Source: Sophora flavescens (Eukaryota; Streptophyta; Magnoliopsida; Fabales; Fabaceae). Taken from it: 64,000 bases of DNA. Shown here piece by piece: positions 42,853 to 56,324 of this stretch. Numbering within the stretch: the first letter of the stretch is position 1; each line of letters begins with the position of its first letter. The stretch lies in the NCBI GenBank assembly GCA_030762895.1, contig CM061062.1, forward strand, positions 102,468,874 to 102,532,873, in the 5' to 3' direction. Made by a program: the position numbers and the translations under genes. A model generated the notes under the pieces. That model searched no databases, was not told the origin of the DNA, and saw only the letters and a program-made list of their open reading frames with translations.

Positions 42853-45359
42853 AATCACCCCAAGCTTAAGACTTTGCTTGTCCTCAAGCAAAAACTAAGG
42901 CCAGAAGAGATAAACAGTCAAAGCATGGATAGTGAACCAAGAACCCGAGTAAATGATCCAAGCAATAGGCAATTCAAACAATTCAGCAAGATACAATCAA
43001 TTCAAGTCCAATTAGAGGCTTAGGTTCCTTAGACTCATATTCTCATTGATTTGGGCACTCTTTCTCACCTGAAGCTCACCCCAAGCTTGTTCATTTGCTT
43101 GGTTCTCTTCCTCACCACTCAAGTGTTTAGGGGATAAGACATTTCACTCAATTTTCCTCAAGGAATGAATCCTACCATAGGCTTGACTATCAACCAAATC
43201 TCTACTTTATTCATGAAAACAATTTAGAATCAAGAGGTCTTTTCTTTGGTTGTAACATGGCCATGGGATTAATCGTTAGGTGGGGATAACAAGAAAAGGA
43301 CATTCCAAAAGGCTACATAAACATCAAGCATTGCAAACATGACCTTCTAAAATACCTTCTTGGGTTTTTAATTTATTTATCCACCTTTCTTTTCTTTCTT
43401 TTTCTTTTTATTTCTCACTTTTCTTTTTGTCATCCCCTTCTCTATTTTTTTTTCTTTTCTTTTATTTGGAGAAGGGGAGATTTTTTTTCAACTCAAGAGA
43501 ATTATTTTTTTCTGATTCTTTCATCCCAAACTTTCAACTACCTTTTTCACCCTTTTGTAATACTTTAGAAGGTCCCTTATCAAGCATATTTATAAAAACA
43601 TTCCAGGGTACCAAGAAAAGCATTTTTTTTTTCTTTCGTAGGCTCAAAATTGGGCAACTAAGGGTAGCATTTCATCATTCAAAGCTCAGAAGGCCAGAAA
43701 AATACCTATTGCCTCAATCATTTTCAAAAATGTTTCCAAAAATTTTTAAGCTTCAAAATGGTTTCAAGTCAAGTTCTAGAGAATAACAAACCAAGAGGAA
43801 TAACACTCTAACACAAAGAATGGGGTAAAATTTTAGTGAGTACCCCTTTGGCTCAAAATCTCACATTTTATTTAGCAGTTCAAAAATCAATGAAAAACAC
43901 AAATCTTCAGAACCCTATGCTAATTATCAACTATCCAAGACTATCTCAAACATTTTCATTTGCAGCCATATCACAAGAATGAAAAAAAAAATTGGCTTCA
44001 AAAATTCACTATCACAAGTTATTTGGCACTTAGTTCTCACAATCGGATACAAAATCTAAGCAAGGGCAATCTAACGTGTGATCATGCAAACTATCATGCA
44101 AGACTATATGAATGCAACATGAAAAATGCAAATGCAAAATACCCCTACCCCAAGCTTAAGAATTTACATTGTCCCCAATGTAAACAATCAAGTTGGAGAA
44201 AGGAACGAAAAATAAAATAAGATAAAATGGAACGGCTTACCGAGGCGGTAACAAGTGTTGGCTTACATTCCAGTCAGAAACTGCCTGAGAATTGGGTGCT
44301 TTTTCTTGTCTTCTTGCTCTTCCCTCCTTCCTTCCCTGAAATTACTTGGCAATTTTATTAGTAAAAGAAAACTCTTGATCTTCTCAAATTATTCAAGAGT
44401 TTAAAATCAAAAATCAAATCTAACTAAACAAAAAGGAAAAAGGAAAAGGAAAAGAAAAATTGGGTTGCCTCCCAATAAGCGCTTCTTTAATGTCACTAGC
44501 TTGACTTATTGAAAAGCATCACTTGGATCCTCCTCCCGGATCAAATGGAAATTGGGATGGTGATTGTAGCAGTAAAATAACTTTATTCTCAATTCCACCC
44601 AGCCATTGGGTGGAAATTCCATTGACCTTTACAATTATAAACTCACTTCCTCTCGGGTCAAATGGAATTGTCAAGAGGAAGTGTGATGCATGACAAGTGG
44701 GAGGGGCTAACTTACCAATGTCCACACATGCATGCAAGCCAACATATTTATCTAGTGCAGTAAAATCAGATTGCTCAAGCATGCATGGTGGAAGGAGTGC
44801 TATCTAGATGCCCTGCCTCCTCACTTGTTGTTTCCCAAGGATTTGTGGAAGGTAATTCCTCTTGTTGTGGTTCACTCACCACCACCACTTCGTTTTCAAT
44901 TTGGTCCATTCCCATAACCAGATTTTTCTCAACTTCCACTTCATGTGGCTCTATCGGAATCATACATGGTGGTGGAGGTGGTAAATAAGAACAAAAGGTT
45001 TCCCAATCCTCCTCGGTATATATATATATATAAGCTCACCAGTCATAGGATCGACTCGTGATGGGATGTTATGAGATAGAGAAAACTCCTCGAAGAATTC
45101 TCCCAAATTTATATCGTCTTCCCACCACAAGTTGTCCTCCAAAACATGACTGGAAGCTTCCTTATCAGTGGATAATAAAAATTTTCCATGACTTTTGTCC
45201 ACCTTACAAAACAGAACTCAAAACAAAAAGATCAAATATATACAGAAAAATATCAAATATACACAGGAAATAAAAATTAAAAAAAATGTCTAAACTAGTT
45301 GTCTCATTTGTTACTACTGATATTGGCAAAGCCAATCCCCGGCAACGGCGCCAAAAACT
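42853..45359 (-). mobile_element. Array internal region I4
   Basis: Same organisation as I1. SNP state matches I5 and I7 at both the proximal and distal markers. Confidence 0.9.
44519..45189 (-). pseudogene. Array ORF, copy I4 (frameshifted)
   Basis: One base is missing near 45167 just after the start, the TA run has 8 units, and another change lies near 44776. Confidence 0.75.
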
Positions 45360-46758
45360 TGATGCGTGATTTTTAGAATATAAAGGCAAGTGCACCTCGT
45401 CGCGATCAAGTAATACGGGGTAAGACCGGTTATCGTATCCACAGGGGATCGGATGTCAATTACCAATTCACAAACTCAACAACTATCTAGACTAAACTAA
45501 AGTATGAGAGATTAAAACAGAAAATAAAGAAATAAAATATTTTTGGTCTTTTGGGAATTCTATCGAACACTTGGTATGCAAACAGAGATGTGTGGCTAAG
45601 ATTGTTAGGGTTAGACTACACTAATCCTCCCTTAATTGCAATGAAATGGTTATCAACACAAGTCCTACTTCAATTATGACAATCAAGCCTTTTCTAAAAT
45701 ACTCAAGCCTAATGTCTTAGGTGCATTGAGCCTAAAACCCCAAATCAAACCCTAATTCCTTAGGTGGATTAATCTGTGATTTTGCATTAAGTCAAGACTT
45801 ATAAGATTGCAAGCATTCAACACCTATGGCTAGATTCTTGAACTACTTGGCATATGATTCATGAGCATGCCTTAACACCAACCTTCCAGTCATCTATCAA
45901 AGCAACATATCATTCATATGGGTAGCTAATCCAAGGAAAGCATTAAGCACGAGAATCACACACTCATAAAGAAATAGAGACTTGCATTAAAACCAAATCA
46001 AATACAAACAAGTTTAGAAAAGCTACATCTAACCCCAACAATGGGGGATTAGTTACTCATATTTACAGAAAACCAAACCAGGGAAATAGGAGAAAAGGAG
46101 AGGAGAGACTCCATGGGAGCTTTCCTTCTTCTTCACAGCAACCCCTCTCAGCAACTCCCCTCTAGGATCGAAACCCTAGCTCAGCCGCAGCCTACAAGTC
46201 CCCAAGAGCTCTCTCCACCAAAAGCTCCCCAAAACTGCCATAAAACAGCAACTTATACCAATCAGATCTGCGCGCGTTCGCGAGGCGAGACATGTCTCGC
46301 GAGGCGAATGTTAAAAATCTGCATTTAGAGAATTGAACTCTCGCGAGGCGAGAGTTTCTTCGCGACGCGAGATCGAAAGGTTTTTCTTCAATATGCCCGT
46401 GAGGAGCATCAGGACCTGGGCGTGATGGCTTCTGTTTCCAGACTCGCGAGGCGAACCAGAAAGGCTTGCATTTTCTCCAACAGTCAGCTTTCAGGGTCGC
46501 GGGGCGAATCCAGGCTCGCGGGGCGAATCCCAGTGCACTCGCTTGGCTCAATTTCTTCTCTTTTCAGGCTCTATTTCATCCAAGCATCCATCAAGGCTAA
46601 TTCTGAGCATTTTTCCATTGAATTCCTGCAAAACAACACCAAAACCACCTTATCTGTTCCCAAGGAAAAACTAACCAAAATCAAACTAAAATGGCCTAAC
46701 TTATATGCAAATGCACGCAGAAATATACATGGAAAATGAGGTGAAATCACACTCATCA
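45360..46758 (-). repeat. Array LTR L5
   Basis: 1399 bp, group alpha. Confidence 0.93.
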
Positions 46759-49035
46759 AATCACCCCAAGCTTAAGACTTTGCTTGTCCTCAAGCAAAAA
46801 CTAAGGCCGAAAGAGATAAACAATCAAAGCATGGATAGTGAACCAAGAACCCGAGTAAATGATCCAAGCAATAGGCAATTCAAACAATTCAGCAAGATAC
46901 AATCAATTCAAGTCCAATTAGAGGCTTAGGTTCCTTAGACTCATATTCTCATTGATTTGGGCACTCTTTCTCACCTGAAGCTCACCCCAAGCTTGTTCAT
47001 TTGCTTGGTTCTCTTCCTCACCACTCAAGTGTTTAGGGGATAAGACATTTCACTCAATTTTCCTCAAGGAATGAATCCTACCATAGGCTTGACTATCAAC
47101 CAAATCTCTACTTTATTCATGAAAACAATTTAGAATCAAGAGGTCTTTTCTTTGGTTGTAACATGGCCATGGGATTAATCGTTAGGTGGGGATAACAAGA
47201 AAAGGACATTCCAAAAGGCTACATAAACATCAAGCATTGCAAACATGACCTTCTAAAATACCTTCTTGGGTTTTTAATTTATTTATCCACCTTTCTTTTC
47301 TTTCTTTTTCTTTTTATTTCTCACTTTTCTTTTTGTCATCCCCTTCTCTATTTTTTTTTTCTTTTCTTTTATTTGGAGAAGGGGAGATTTTTTTCAACTC
47401 AAGAGAATTATTTTTTTCTGATTCTTTCATCCCAAACTTTCAACTACCTTTTTCACCCTTTTGTAATACTTTAGAAGGTCCCTTATCAAGCATATTTATA
47501 AAAACATTCCAGGGTACCAAGAAAAGCATTTTTTTTTTCTTTCGTAGGCTCAAAATTGGGCAACTAAGGGTAGCATTTCATCATTCAAAGCTCAGAAGGC
47601 CAGAAAAATACCTATTGCCTCAATCATTTTCAAAAATGTTTCCAAAAATTTTTAAGCTTCAAAATGGTTTCAAGTCAAGTTCTAGAGAATAACAAACCAA
47701 GAGGAATAACACTCTAACACAAAGAATGGGGTAAAATTTTAGTGAGTACCCCTTTGGCTCAAAATCTCACATTTTATTTAGCAGTTCAAAAATCAATGAA
47801 AAACACAAATCTTCAGAACCCTATGCTAATTATCAACTATCCAAGACTATCTCAAACATTTTCATTTGCAGCCATATCACAAGAATGAAAAAAAAAATTG
47901 GCTTCAAAAATTCACTATCACAAGTTATTTGGCACTTAGTTCTCACAATCGGATACAAAATCTAAGCAAGGGCAATCTAACGTGTGATCATGCAAACTAT
48001 CATGCAAGACTATATGAATGCAACATGAAAAATGCAAATGCAAAATACCCCTACCCCAAGCTTAAGAATTTACATTGTCCCCAATGTAAACAATCAAGTT
48101 GGAGAAAGGAACGAAAAATAAAATAAGATAAAATGGAACGGCTTACTGAGGCGGTAACAAGTGTTGGCTTACATTCCAGTCAGAAACTGCCTGAGAATTG
48201 GGTGCTTTTTCTTGTCTTCTTGCTCTTCCCTCCTTCCTTCCCTGAAATTACTTGGCAATTTTATTAGTAAAAGAAAACTCTTGATCTTCTCAAATTATTC
48301 AAGAGTTTAAAATCAAAAATCAAATCTAACTAAACAAAAAGGAAAAAGGAAAAGGAAAAGAAAAATTGGGTTGCCTCCCAATAAGCGCTTCTTTAATGTC
48401 ACTAGCTTGACTTATTGAAAAGCATCACCTGGATCCTCCTCCCGGATCAAATGGAAATTGGGATGGTGATTGTAGCAAGAAAAATAACTTTATTCTCAAT
48501 TCCACCCAGCCATTGGGTGGAAATTCCATTGACCTTTACAATTATAAACTCACTTCCTCTCGGGTCAAATGGAATTGTCAAGAGGAAGTGTGATGAGACA
48601 AGTGGGAAGGGCTAACTTACCAATGTCCACACATGCATGCAAGCCAACATATTTATCTAGTGCAGTAAAATCAGATTGCTCAGCATGCATGGTGGAAGGA
48701 GTGCTATCTAGATGCCCTGCCTCCTCACTTGTTGTTTCCCAAGGATTTGTGGAAGGTAATTCCTCTTGTTGTGGTTCACTCACCACCACCACTTCGTTTT
48801 CAATTTGGTCCATTCCCATAACCAGATTTTTCTCAACTGCCACTTCATGTGGCTCTATCGGAATCATACATGGTGGTGGAGGTGGTAAATAAGAACAAAA
48901 GGTTTCCCAATCCTCCTCGGTATATATATATATATAAGCTCACCAGTCATAGGATCGACTCGTGATGGGATGTTATGAGATAGAGAAAACTCCTCGAAGA
49001 ATTCTCCCAAATTTATATCGTCTTCCCACCACAAG
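46759..49035 (-). mobile_element. Array internal region I5, left part
   Basis: Normal array sequence up to CCCACCACAAG, where it meets element D. The rest of the unit resumes at 54700. The ORF is split: 49035-48426 here and its first 59 nt at 54758-54700. Confidence 0.9.
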
Positions 49036-50165
49036 TAAAGTATTTTACCATAGGCTTGACTTTTAACCAAATCTCTACTTTATTTAAGAAAACACTTAAG
49101 AATCAAGAGGTCTTTTCCTTTGGTTGTAATGTGGCCATGGGATTTATTGTTAGGTGGGAAAATCAAAGAAAGGGAATTTTCAAGAAGGCTAGATAGGTTA
49201 TCAAACATTACAAAGTATGACACCTTCTAAAATACCTTTTGGGGGCTTTGATTTACTTTTTCCACCTTTCTTCCTTCTATTATATTTTTTTTTCTTTTTT
49301 TTCATTTCTCACTTTCTTTGTCATCCCCTTCTCCATTTTTTTTCTGTTTATTTCATTTTTACTTGTTTGGAGAAGGGGAGCTTTTTAGCTCAAGAGAAAT
49401 ATTTTCATCCCATTCTTTTTCCAACTACCATTTTGCCCTTTTTGTAATACTTTAAAAGGTGCCATACCAAACATTATTTATCAAATTAATTCATGGTACC
49501 AAGAAAAGTATTTTTTTCTTTAGGCTCAAAATTGGGCAACTAAGGGGTAGCATTTATCATTCAAAGCTCGGGAGGCCGGAAAAATACCTAGTGCCTCAAT
49601 CATTTCCAAAAATGTTTTCAGAAATTTTTAAGTTTTGAAATGGTTTCAAGTCAAGTTCTAGAAAATACAGTCCAAGAGGAATTACAACACTCTAGCACAA
49701 GAAATGGGGTAGATTTAGTGAATACCCCTTTTGGCTCAAAATCTTACATTTAGTAGTTCAAAAATCAGTGAGGAACACAAATCTAAGGAACCACATGCTA
49801 ATTATCAACTATCAAATGACTATCTCAAGAATTTTTATTTTTAGCCATATCACAAGAATAATGAAAAATTGGGTTCAAAATTCACTATCTCATTTCATTT
49901 GGCTCCAAGTTCTCACAATCGGATGCATGTTCTAAGTGAGGGGAAATCTAGAGAATGTGATCATACCAATCTATGCCAATGAGAATGCAATATGAATGCA
50001 ACAATGCAAATGCAAAAATAAATACCCCTACCCCAAGCTTGATTACTTACATTGTTTCCAATGTAAATAATCAAGTCGGAGAGAGGAGAAAAAATGGAAC
50101 AACTTACCGAGTCGGTAGCGGGTGTTGGCTTCACATTCCAGTCAAAACTTGGGTAGAAATTTTAT
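49036..50165 (-). other. Non-coding 3' region of element D
   Basis: Clearly homologous to the 3' non-coding part of array units (same block order, roughly three-quarters identical by eye), including the pyrimidine tract near 49250-49350. No gene seen. Confidence 0.75.
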
Positions 50166-50392
50166 CACGGCCGTGAGGCTCATCACGGGCAGGCCGTGAT
50201 CGTTTCTGATCCTCAGGAGTTGCCCTGTCACGGCCGTGATCTACATCACGGCTAGGCCGTGATGCTCTCTGATCTTGGCATCCTACTCATCACGCCCGTT
50301 ATGGTTGTCACGGCTAGGCCGTGATCCTTTCTGTGCTCTTGTTTAGTTCATCACGGCCGTGACCACTGTCACGGCCAGGGCGTGATGGCCTC
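50166..50392. repeat. Palindromic GGCC minisatellite in the internal region of element D
   Basis: About four units of the TCACGGCCGTGA type with the TTTCTG spacer, like that in LTR A. In D it also occurs in the LTR, so the repeat is present both inside and outside the LTR. Confidence 0.85.
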
Positions 50393-50532
50393 TGACTTTA
50401 TTTTTTTATGCTCTTCTTCTCTTTCTCAACCTGAAAACACTAGACAAACTTATTAATGATATTTTTGCCTCTTGATCTTCTCAAATTATTCAAGAGGTTA
50501 AATCAAAAACAAAAGGAAAAAGGGAAAGAAAA

Positions 50533-50558
50533 CTTGGGTTGCCTCCCAAGAAGCGCTT
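50533..50558. promoter_or_regulatory. Hairpin plus AAGCGCTT palindrome of element D
   Basis: CTTGGGTTGCCTCCCAAG with the palindrome AAGCGCTT directly after it, about 35 bp beyond the protease stop. Counterpart of 32817-32842. Confidence 0.6.
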
Positions 50559-50593
50559 ATTTATGGTCTTAAGCTTGACCATACTTCCTCAAG

Positions 50594-51760
50594 TCAACCG
50601 GGGTCGGCTGGGCGTAGAAGTGCAGGCACACTTTTCTTCCAAGGAGCTCCTTCAAATAGCCGTTTCTGCTCATACGGCCAATAATGCTTCCGCTTCGCTC
50701 TTTTTTCTCGGAGCTTCCTAGCCTTCCTTCCTTTCGGCGGAAGTTTTGTTTCAATATGGACAGCAACTCCACTTCCATCACTGCTGGGTGCATCATTAGC
50801 CATGCATACCTTCGGAGTTGCTTCCATGTTCAGTTCTTCTTTTACCACTGGAGACGTTGCATCAATTCTGCACACATGGCTCTCAAAAGGAGGGTTGTTA
50901 CAAGAGTTAATCAACTGAAAATTTACCCTACCTTCCTCTACATTTAGAGAGAGTTTGCCATTCCTTACGTCTATTAATGCTCCAGCGGTTGCCAAGAATG
51001 GCCTTCCTAAAATGATGGGGAATTTAGAATTCCCTTTCATGTCCAATACCAGGAAGTCGGTAGGGATGAGAATTTTCCCTACCTTTACAGGAACATTCTC
51101 TAGTATGCCTAGAGGAGTCCTAGTTGAGCCATCCGCAATTTGTAAGGGGAATTTGAATGGTCTCAACTCTTTGCTTCCCAACCTTTCCATGATAGTGAGG
51201 GACATCAAGCTCGCACTAGCCCCTAGGTCACATAAGGCTTGGTCAATTTGCAGTTGTCCGATCGAGCAAGCGATGGAGAAACTACCTGGGTCTTTCAGTT
51301 TAGTAGGCATTTTAGTCTCTACATCTTCTTGTTTTTTCCTGACCAACCTCTGTGGGAAAGGTATCGGGGGTTGGTACGGTGGTGGAGGGACATATTTCGG
51401 TTCTGGCTCTTCTTTTTCGCTCGTGTCCTCCTCTGGTTCCACCTCCATTTCAGCTACCCCCACCCCAAGCTTATCATCCCTCAAGTGTATGACATTGCAA
51501 TGCTCATTGGGATTTGCTTCGGGTTGCCCCGGGAATGTACCCTTAGGTCTCGAGTACGTACTGGCTTGTTGGGCAATCTGGGTTTCTAGCATCTTGTTAT
51601 GAGTTGCTAAGTTGTCTACCTTAGATGCTAGATCCTTTATTGCCTCACTCACTGCCCTTCCTTGTTGTCTAAACTCATTCTGTTTTGTCTGAGTTTCGAC
51701 AAAACTTTCAAATAAAGTCTCGAGTTTAGATCTTTGTACCTGAGGGTACCCCTGTGGGTT
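50594..51760 (-). pseudogene. Protease region of element D
   Basis: The frame that begins before 51652 contains a Gln-rich coiled coil (IKDLASKVDNLATHNKMLE), an acidic/proline linker (PPPPYQPPIPFPQRL) and a retropepsin-like domain: LCDLGASASLM at the active site (DLG in place of DTG), then FLVLDMKGN and IILGRPFLAT. This is the Athila/Tat-type gag-pro arrangement. It ends at 50594 with no RT following. A frameshift near 51760 separates it from the zinc-knuckle segment. Confidence 0.8.
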
Positions 51761-52202
51761 CTCTTATTACCTTGACCTTCTTGGAACTCATGGTTGAGCG
51801 TGTTGCTGTAGTTGCCGTAGGAGAGGTAAGGGTTGTTCCTTCTTTGGTTGTAGGGATTTGGGGGAGCATAGTTGGGCAGCTTCGGGTTCGTATCATAGTA
51901 GTTGTTACAAGAGTTCACTTGCTCACCCGGCGCCGGATCCATGTGGGCATTCCATCATGTCATGTCCCCGCATTCCACAAATCTCACAAACAAGGTTAGT
52001 AGCACCTAATGCACTCACATTAGCTCTTTCAAGCCGATCAAAATGTTTATTAAGTGAGTCTATCATTGACATAATAAGATCTGTGCTATTTACCTCAAAC
52101 TTACCCCCCGAAATCTTGTTCGGGTTATTACCTCTTTTCTAACCCCATTGGTGGTAGTTGGTGGCGACATTCTCGATGATGTTGAATGCCTCGGTGAGAG
52201 GC
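51761..52202 (-). pseudogene. gag linker and CCHC zinc knuckle of element D
   Basis: CEICGMRGHDMMEC (about 52000-51960) fits CX2CX4HX4C, a nucleocapsid-type RNA-binding knuckle. Asn/Tyr/Pro-rich sequence follows to 51760. A stop at about 52141 and frame changes on both sides show degeneration. Confidence 0.75.
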
Positions 52203-52913
52203 CTATTCATAAATGCTCCACCGGCTGCAGAATCTAGTGACACCTTCAAGAGTAGTCCAACCGTTATAGAAGGTGTGCACTATTAACCACCTCTCGAGTC
52301 CGTGATGTGGGCACGACTCCAGCAGTCCCTTGTATCGATCCCAAGCTTCCGATAATGATTCTCCGTCTTTCTGGAAGAAGCCGGTGATCTGGGTTCTTAT
52401 GTAGGCCGTCTTGGATGGAGGGAAGAATTTCTCCAAGAACGCCTGCTCCAATTGGTCCCAAGTGGTCAAAGTGTTAGCGGGGATTTGCTTAAGCCAGGCC
52501 TTCGCCTTTCCAGTGAGAGATGAGGGGAACAGTCTCAAACGCACAACATCGACTGAGGCTCCATTAATCCTGATTGCATCGGTGAACTCTAAGAATGTTT
52601 CTATGTGATCGGTTGGGTCCTCCGAAGGCAATCCTCCGAATTGATGTTGCCTAATCATGTTGATTAGCATAGGCGGTATGGTGTAGTTCTCCGCCTCAAT
52701 CTCTGGCCTTGCAATCCCAGTTCGCAAGCCTCTCGCATTTGGGGCTGCGTAGTCCTTCAAAGGCTTTGTATCTGGTTGATTCGCCATGAGTGGAACGGGA
52801 CTCAACCTTTCTCCCTCTCTTTGTAGTCTTCTACGTCGGTGGAAGGTCCTCTCGATCTCCGGATCAATCTCACTAAGGCTCCCAAGACTTAGAGATCTTT
52901 GCATATAACACAC
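52203..52913 (-). pseudogene. gag capsid region of element D
   Basis: Starts at 52913, 142 nt after the primer site. Contains LRLFPSSLTGKAKAWLKQIP, TTWDQLEQAFLEKFFPP and FQKDGESLSEAWDRYKGLL, the conserved capsid core of Athila/Tat gag proteins (retrotrans_gag family). The frame slips at HTFYNG near 52265, so the last 20 or so residues are out of frame; the correct continuation is visible in another frame. Confidence 0.85.
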
Positions 52914-53054
52914 AGAGAGATGGATACAATAGAAGGAAAAGAAATTTTTGAATTTTTTTTTTAATTTTTTAAATTTCAGAAATAAAAATCAAATAAAAAG
53001 AAAAGGTCCAAAAAAATCAATTCAAAATTTGAATTGAGATTCGAAAAGGCACAG

Positions 53055-53072
53055 TCCCCGGCAACGGCGCCA
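53055..53072 (-). other. tRNA-Asp primer-binding site of element D
   Basis: Minus strand TGGCGCCGTTGCCGGGGA, 6 nt from the LTR edge, same spacing as in the array. Confidence 0.9.
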
Positions 53073-53595
53073 AAAACTTGATAGCGTGCGGATGCACGCG
53101 CTCGTGCGATTCCGGCAAGTGTACCGGACTGCCGCCAAGTAATAAAAGATATCGAACCCACAGAGACTGTGTTCTCGAATCGCAATTAAATTCTAATCGA
53201 TTATATCTGGACAGTTTTAAAGAGGGTTTTGAAATTGGTTTTTGAATTGAAAGATAGATGAGCAGAGAACAATTAAAACAGAAAACAAATGTTTTTGGGG
53301 TTTTGATCTAAACGGATTCCTAGGGATTTGGGTTACCTTTGAGGCTGTTTATGTTGCTAATCTGATTTACCTTTGTTGATTACCGAGATTGCCTTGAAGG
53401 CGAGTTTATCCTCTGATAGCTTAAGCTCCCTCTCGGGTTACAAAAGCCGTGCCCAATTGACCCGACCCCTACTCTCGTGGTAGTCGATCCCAGATTGGAC
53501 CCTTTGCTGGTTCGTGACAACTCGTTGCTCCTCGAGGGACGGCTTCTAACTCTCGTGATTTCAGTCCCAAGTCTGACTTCTATAGGTCCGACACC

Positions 53596-53762
53596 CAAGT
53601 TCACCGCTAGGTTCCTCCTTGGAATGTCTCGGTCATGCAAATAACCTAAGTTCACCGCTAGGTTCCTCCTTGGATCATTCACATCTCACAAACTAGTGGC
53701 TGCCGGGCTTTACGAGTGAATCACCCTAGAAATCCTAAGTTCACCGCTAGGTTCCTCCTTGG
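53596..53762. repeat. Three copies of a 27-bp motif in LTR D
   Basis: AAGTTCACCGCTAGGTTCCT continuing CCTTGG occurs at about 53596, 53647 and 53737, with variable spacers. Confidence 0.9.
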
Positions 53763-54158
53763 AACGTCCTATGTCACGTAAATAAACGGTTGCCGAAATT
53801 TATGAGTGAATAACACACTAGAAATCAGATCTAAAACAATTATAAATCAAGAATGGTTTCAACATCAAATTAACATCATTTACAAACTTGCCTCTGGCAG
53901 AGCCCTAGTCCCTAGAAACAAACTACTACTCCAGTCTTGCCATGGAGATGACAAACTGGGTTGACAACATAATAAAAATCGAGAAAAGAGAAGAGAGGAG
54001 AAAGAGGAGAAGAGATCCTAAATCTATGCCTAGAGTAGTAGCCCCAAAGGTCCGATGTTTTCTCGCCTCTGCCTGGTCCCTTATTTATAGAATTGGGCAG
54101 TTAGAGTCCTAATCCAACTCAAATTAGATCCAATTCGTTACTTCGAGCCAAGTAATAC

Positions 54159-54473
54159 GCGTCACGGCCGTGATGGCTATCACGGCCTGGCCGTGACGGA
54201 TTCTGCCTTGAAAATTCTTCACTGGTTGGTCTGTCATGGCCGTGATGCTCATCACGGCCTGGCCGTGACGGCCAGCACGGCCGTGATGGCCATCATGGCC
54301 TGTCCATGACATCTGCTCACTTGTGGTGGTTTTGGGTCCCGGCCGTGATGGCTATCACGGCTAGGCCGTGATGACCCCCGACTTCAGCCTTTGTTCTTTT
54401 TCAGTTTTGCTCGATCATGGCCGTGATGGGCATCACGGCTAGGCCGTGATGGGCATCACGGCTAGGCCGTGAT
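54159..54473. repeat. Palindromic GGCC minisatellite in LTR D
   Basis: About seven TCACGGCCGTGA / GGCTAGGCCGTGATG units. Includes a recent-looking exact duplication of GGGCATCACGGCTAGGCCGT near 54428-54470. Confidence 0.88.
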
Positions 54474-54699
54474 GGGCTCTGTTTGGCTCATTTTCTTCAG
54501 TTTTAAAGCTCCATCTTCATCCAAACTTCATCATGGTTGATCTTGAGCAATTTACCCTTGATATCTGCAAAAAAACACACGAAAACCGCCTTACCCGTTC
54601 CAAAGGAAAATTAACCTAAAATCTAATAAAAATATGCCTAAACTACATGAAAATGCATGCAAAATGATGGACAAAGATGAGGTGGAATCACACTCATCA

Positions 54700-54928
54700 T
54701 TGTCCTCCAAAACATGACTGGAAGCTTCCTTATCAGGTGGATAATAAAAATTTTCCATGACTTTTGTCCACCTTACAAAACAGAACTCAAAACAAAAAGA
54801 TCAAATATATACAGAAAAATATCAAATATACACAGGAAATAAAAATTAAAAAAAATGTCTAAACTAGTTGTCTCATTTGTTACTACTGATATTGGCAAAG
54901 CCAATCCCCGGCAACGGCGCCAAAAACT
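54700..54928 (-). mobile_element. Array internal region I5, right part
   Basis: Resumes at TTGTCCTCC and holds the ORF start (54758) and primer site. Joined to 49035 it restores the array sequence without loss. Confidence 0.9.
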
Positions 54929-56324
54929 TGATGCGTGATTTTTAGAATATAAAGGCAAGTGCACCTCGTCGCAATCAAGTAATACGGTGGTAAGACCGGT
55001 TATCGTATCCACAGGGATCGGATGTCAATTACCAATTCACAAACTCAACAACTATCTAGACTAAACTAAAGTATGAGAGATTAAAACAGAAAATAAAGAA
55101 ATAAAATATTTTTGGTCTTTTGGGAATTCTATCGAACACTTGGTATGCAAACAGAGATGTGGCTAAGATTGTTAGGGTTAGACTACACTAATCCTCCCTT
55201 AATTGCAATGAAATGGTTATCAACACAAGTCCTACTTCAATTATGACAATCAAGCCTTTTCTAAAATACTCAAGCCTAATGTCTTAGGTGCATTGAGCCT
55301 AAAACCCCAAATCAAACCCTAATTCCTTAGGTGGATTAATCTGTGATTTTGCATCAAGTCAAGACTTATAAGATTGCAAGCATTCAACACCTATGTCTAG
55401 ATTCTTGAACTACTTGGCATATGATTCATGAGCATGCCTTAACACCAACCTTCCAGTCATCTATCAAAGCAACATATCATTCCTATGGGTAGCTAATCCA
55501 AGGAAAGCATTAAGCACAGAATCACACACTCATAAAGAAATAGAGACTTGCATTAAAACCAAATCAAATACAAACAAGTTTAGAAAAGCTACATCTAACC
55601 CCAACAATGGGGGATTAGTTACTCATATTTACAGAAAACCAAACCAGGGAAATAGGAGAAAAGGAGAGGAGAGACTCCATGGGAGCTTTCCTTCTTCTTC
55701 ACAGCAGCCCCTCTCAGCAACTCCCCTCTAGGATCGAAACCCTAGCTCAGCCGCAGCCTCCAAGTCCCCAAGAGCTCTCTCCACCAAAAGCTCCCCAAAA
55801 CTGCCCTAAAACAGCAACTTATGCCAATCAGATCTGCGCGCGTTCGCGAGGCGAGACATGTCTCGCGAGGCGAATGCTAAAAATCTGCATTTAGAGAATT
55901 GAACTCTCGCGAGGAGAGAGTTTCTTCGCGACGCGAGACCGAAAGGTTTTTCTTCAATACGCCCGTGAGGAGCATCAGGACCTGGGCGTGATGGCTTCTG
56001 TTTCCAGACTCGCGAGGCGAACCAGAAAGGCTTGCATTTTCTCCAACAGTCAGCTTTCAGGGTCGCGGGGCGAATCCAGGCTCGCGGGGCGAATCCCCAG
56101 AATTCTGCTTGGCTCAATTTCTTCTCTTTTCAGGCTCTATTTCATCCAAGCATCCATCAAGGCTAATTCTGAGCATTTTTCCATTGAATTCCTGCAAAAC
56201 AACACCAAAACCACCTTATCTGTTCCAAAGGAAAAACTAACCAAAATCAAACTAAAATGGCCTAACTTATATGCAAATGCACGCAGAAATATACATGGAA
56301 AATGAGGTGAAATCACACTCATCA
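54929..56324 (-). repeat. Array LTR L6
   Basis: 1396 bp, group beta. Confidence 0.93.

Larger units (their letters stand above)
49036..54699 (-). mobile_element. Element D: gag-protease LTR retrotransposon inserted in array unit I5
   Basis: Minus-strand order: LTR (54699-53079), tRNA-Asp primer site, gag, zinc knuckle, protease, hairpin box, minisatellite and a non-coding 3' region related to that of the array. There is no RT, RNase H or integrase, as in TR-GAG-type elements, so it would need enzymes in trans. The left end lacks the 3' LTR, polypurine tract and roughly 460 bp compared with the array layout, yet no array base is lost across the junction. This fits insertion followed by a deletion inside D. 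Confidence 0.85.
53079..54699 (-). repeat. 5' LTR of element D
   Basis: 1621 bp, TGATAGCG to CTCATCA. Related to the array LTR at both ends but with a different middle. Contains two local repeats listed separately. Confidence 0.88.

Noticed and set aside
54124..54312. His/Gly/Arg-rich ORF in LTR D
   Set aside because: Translation of the palindromic minisatellite.
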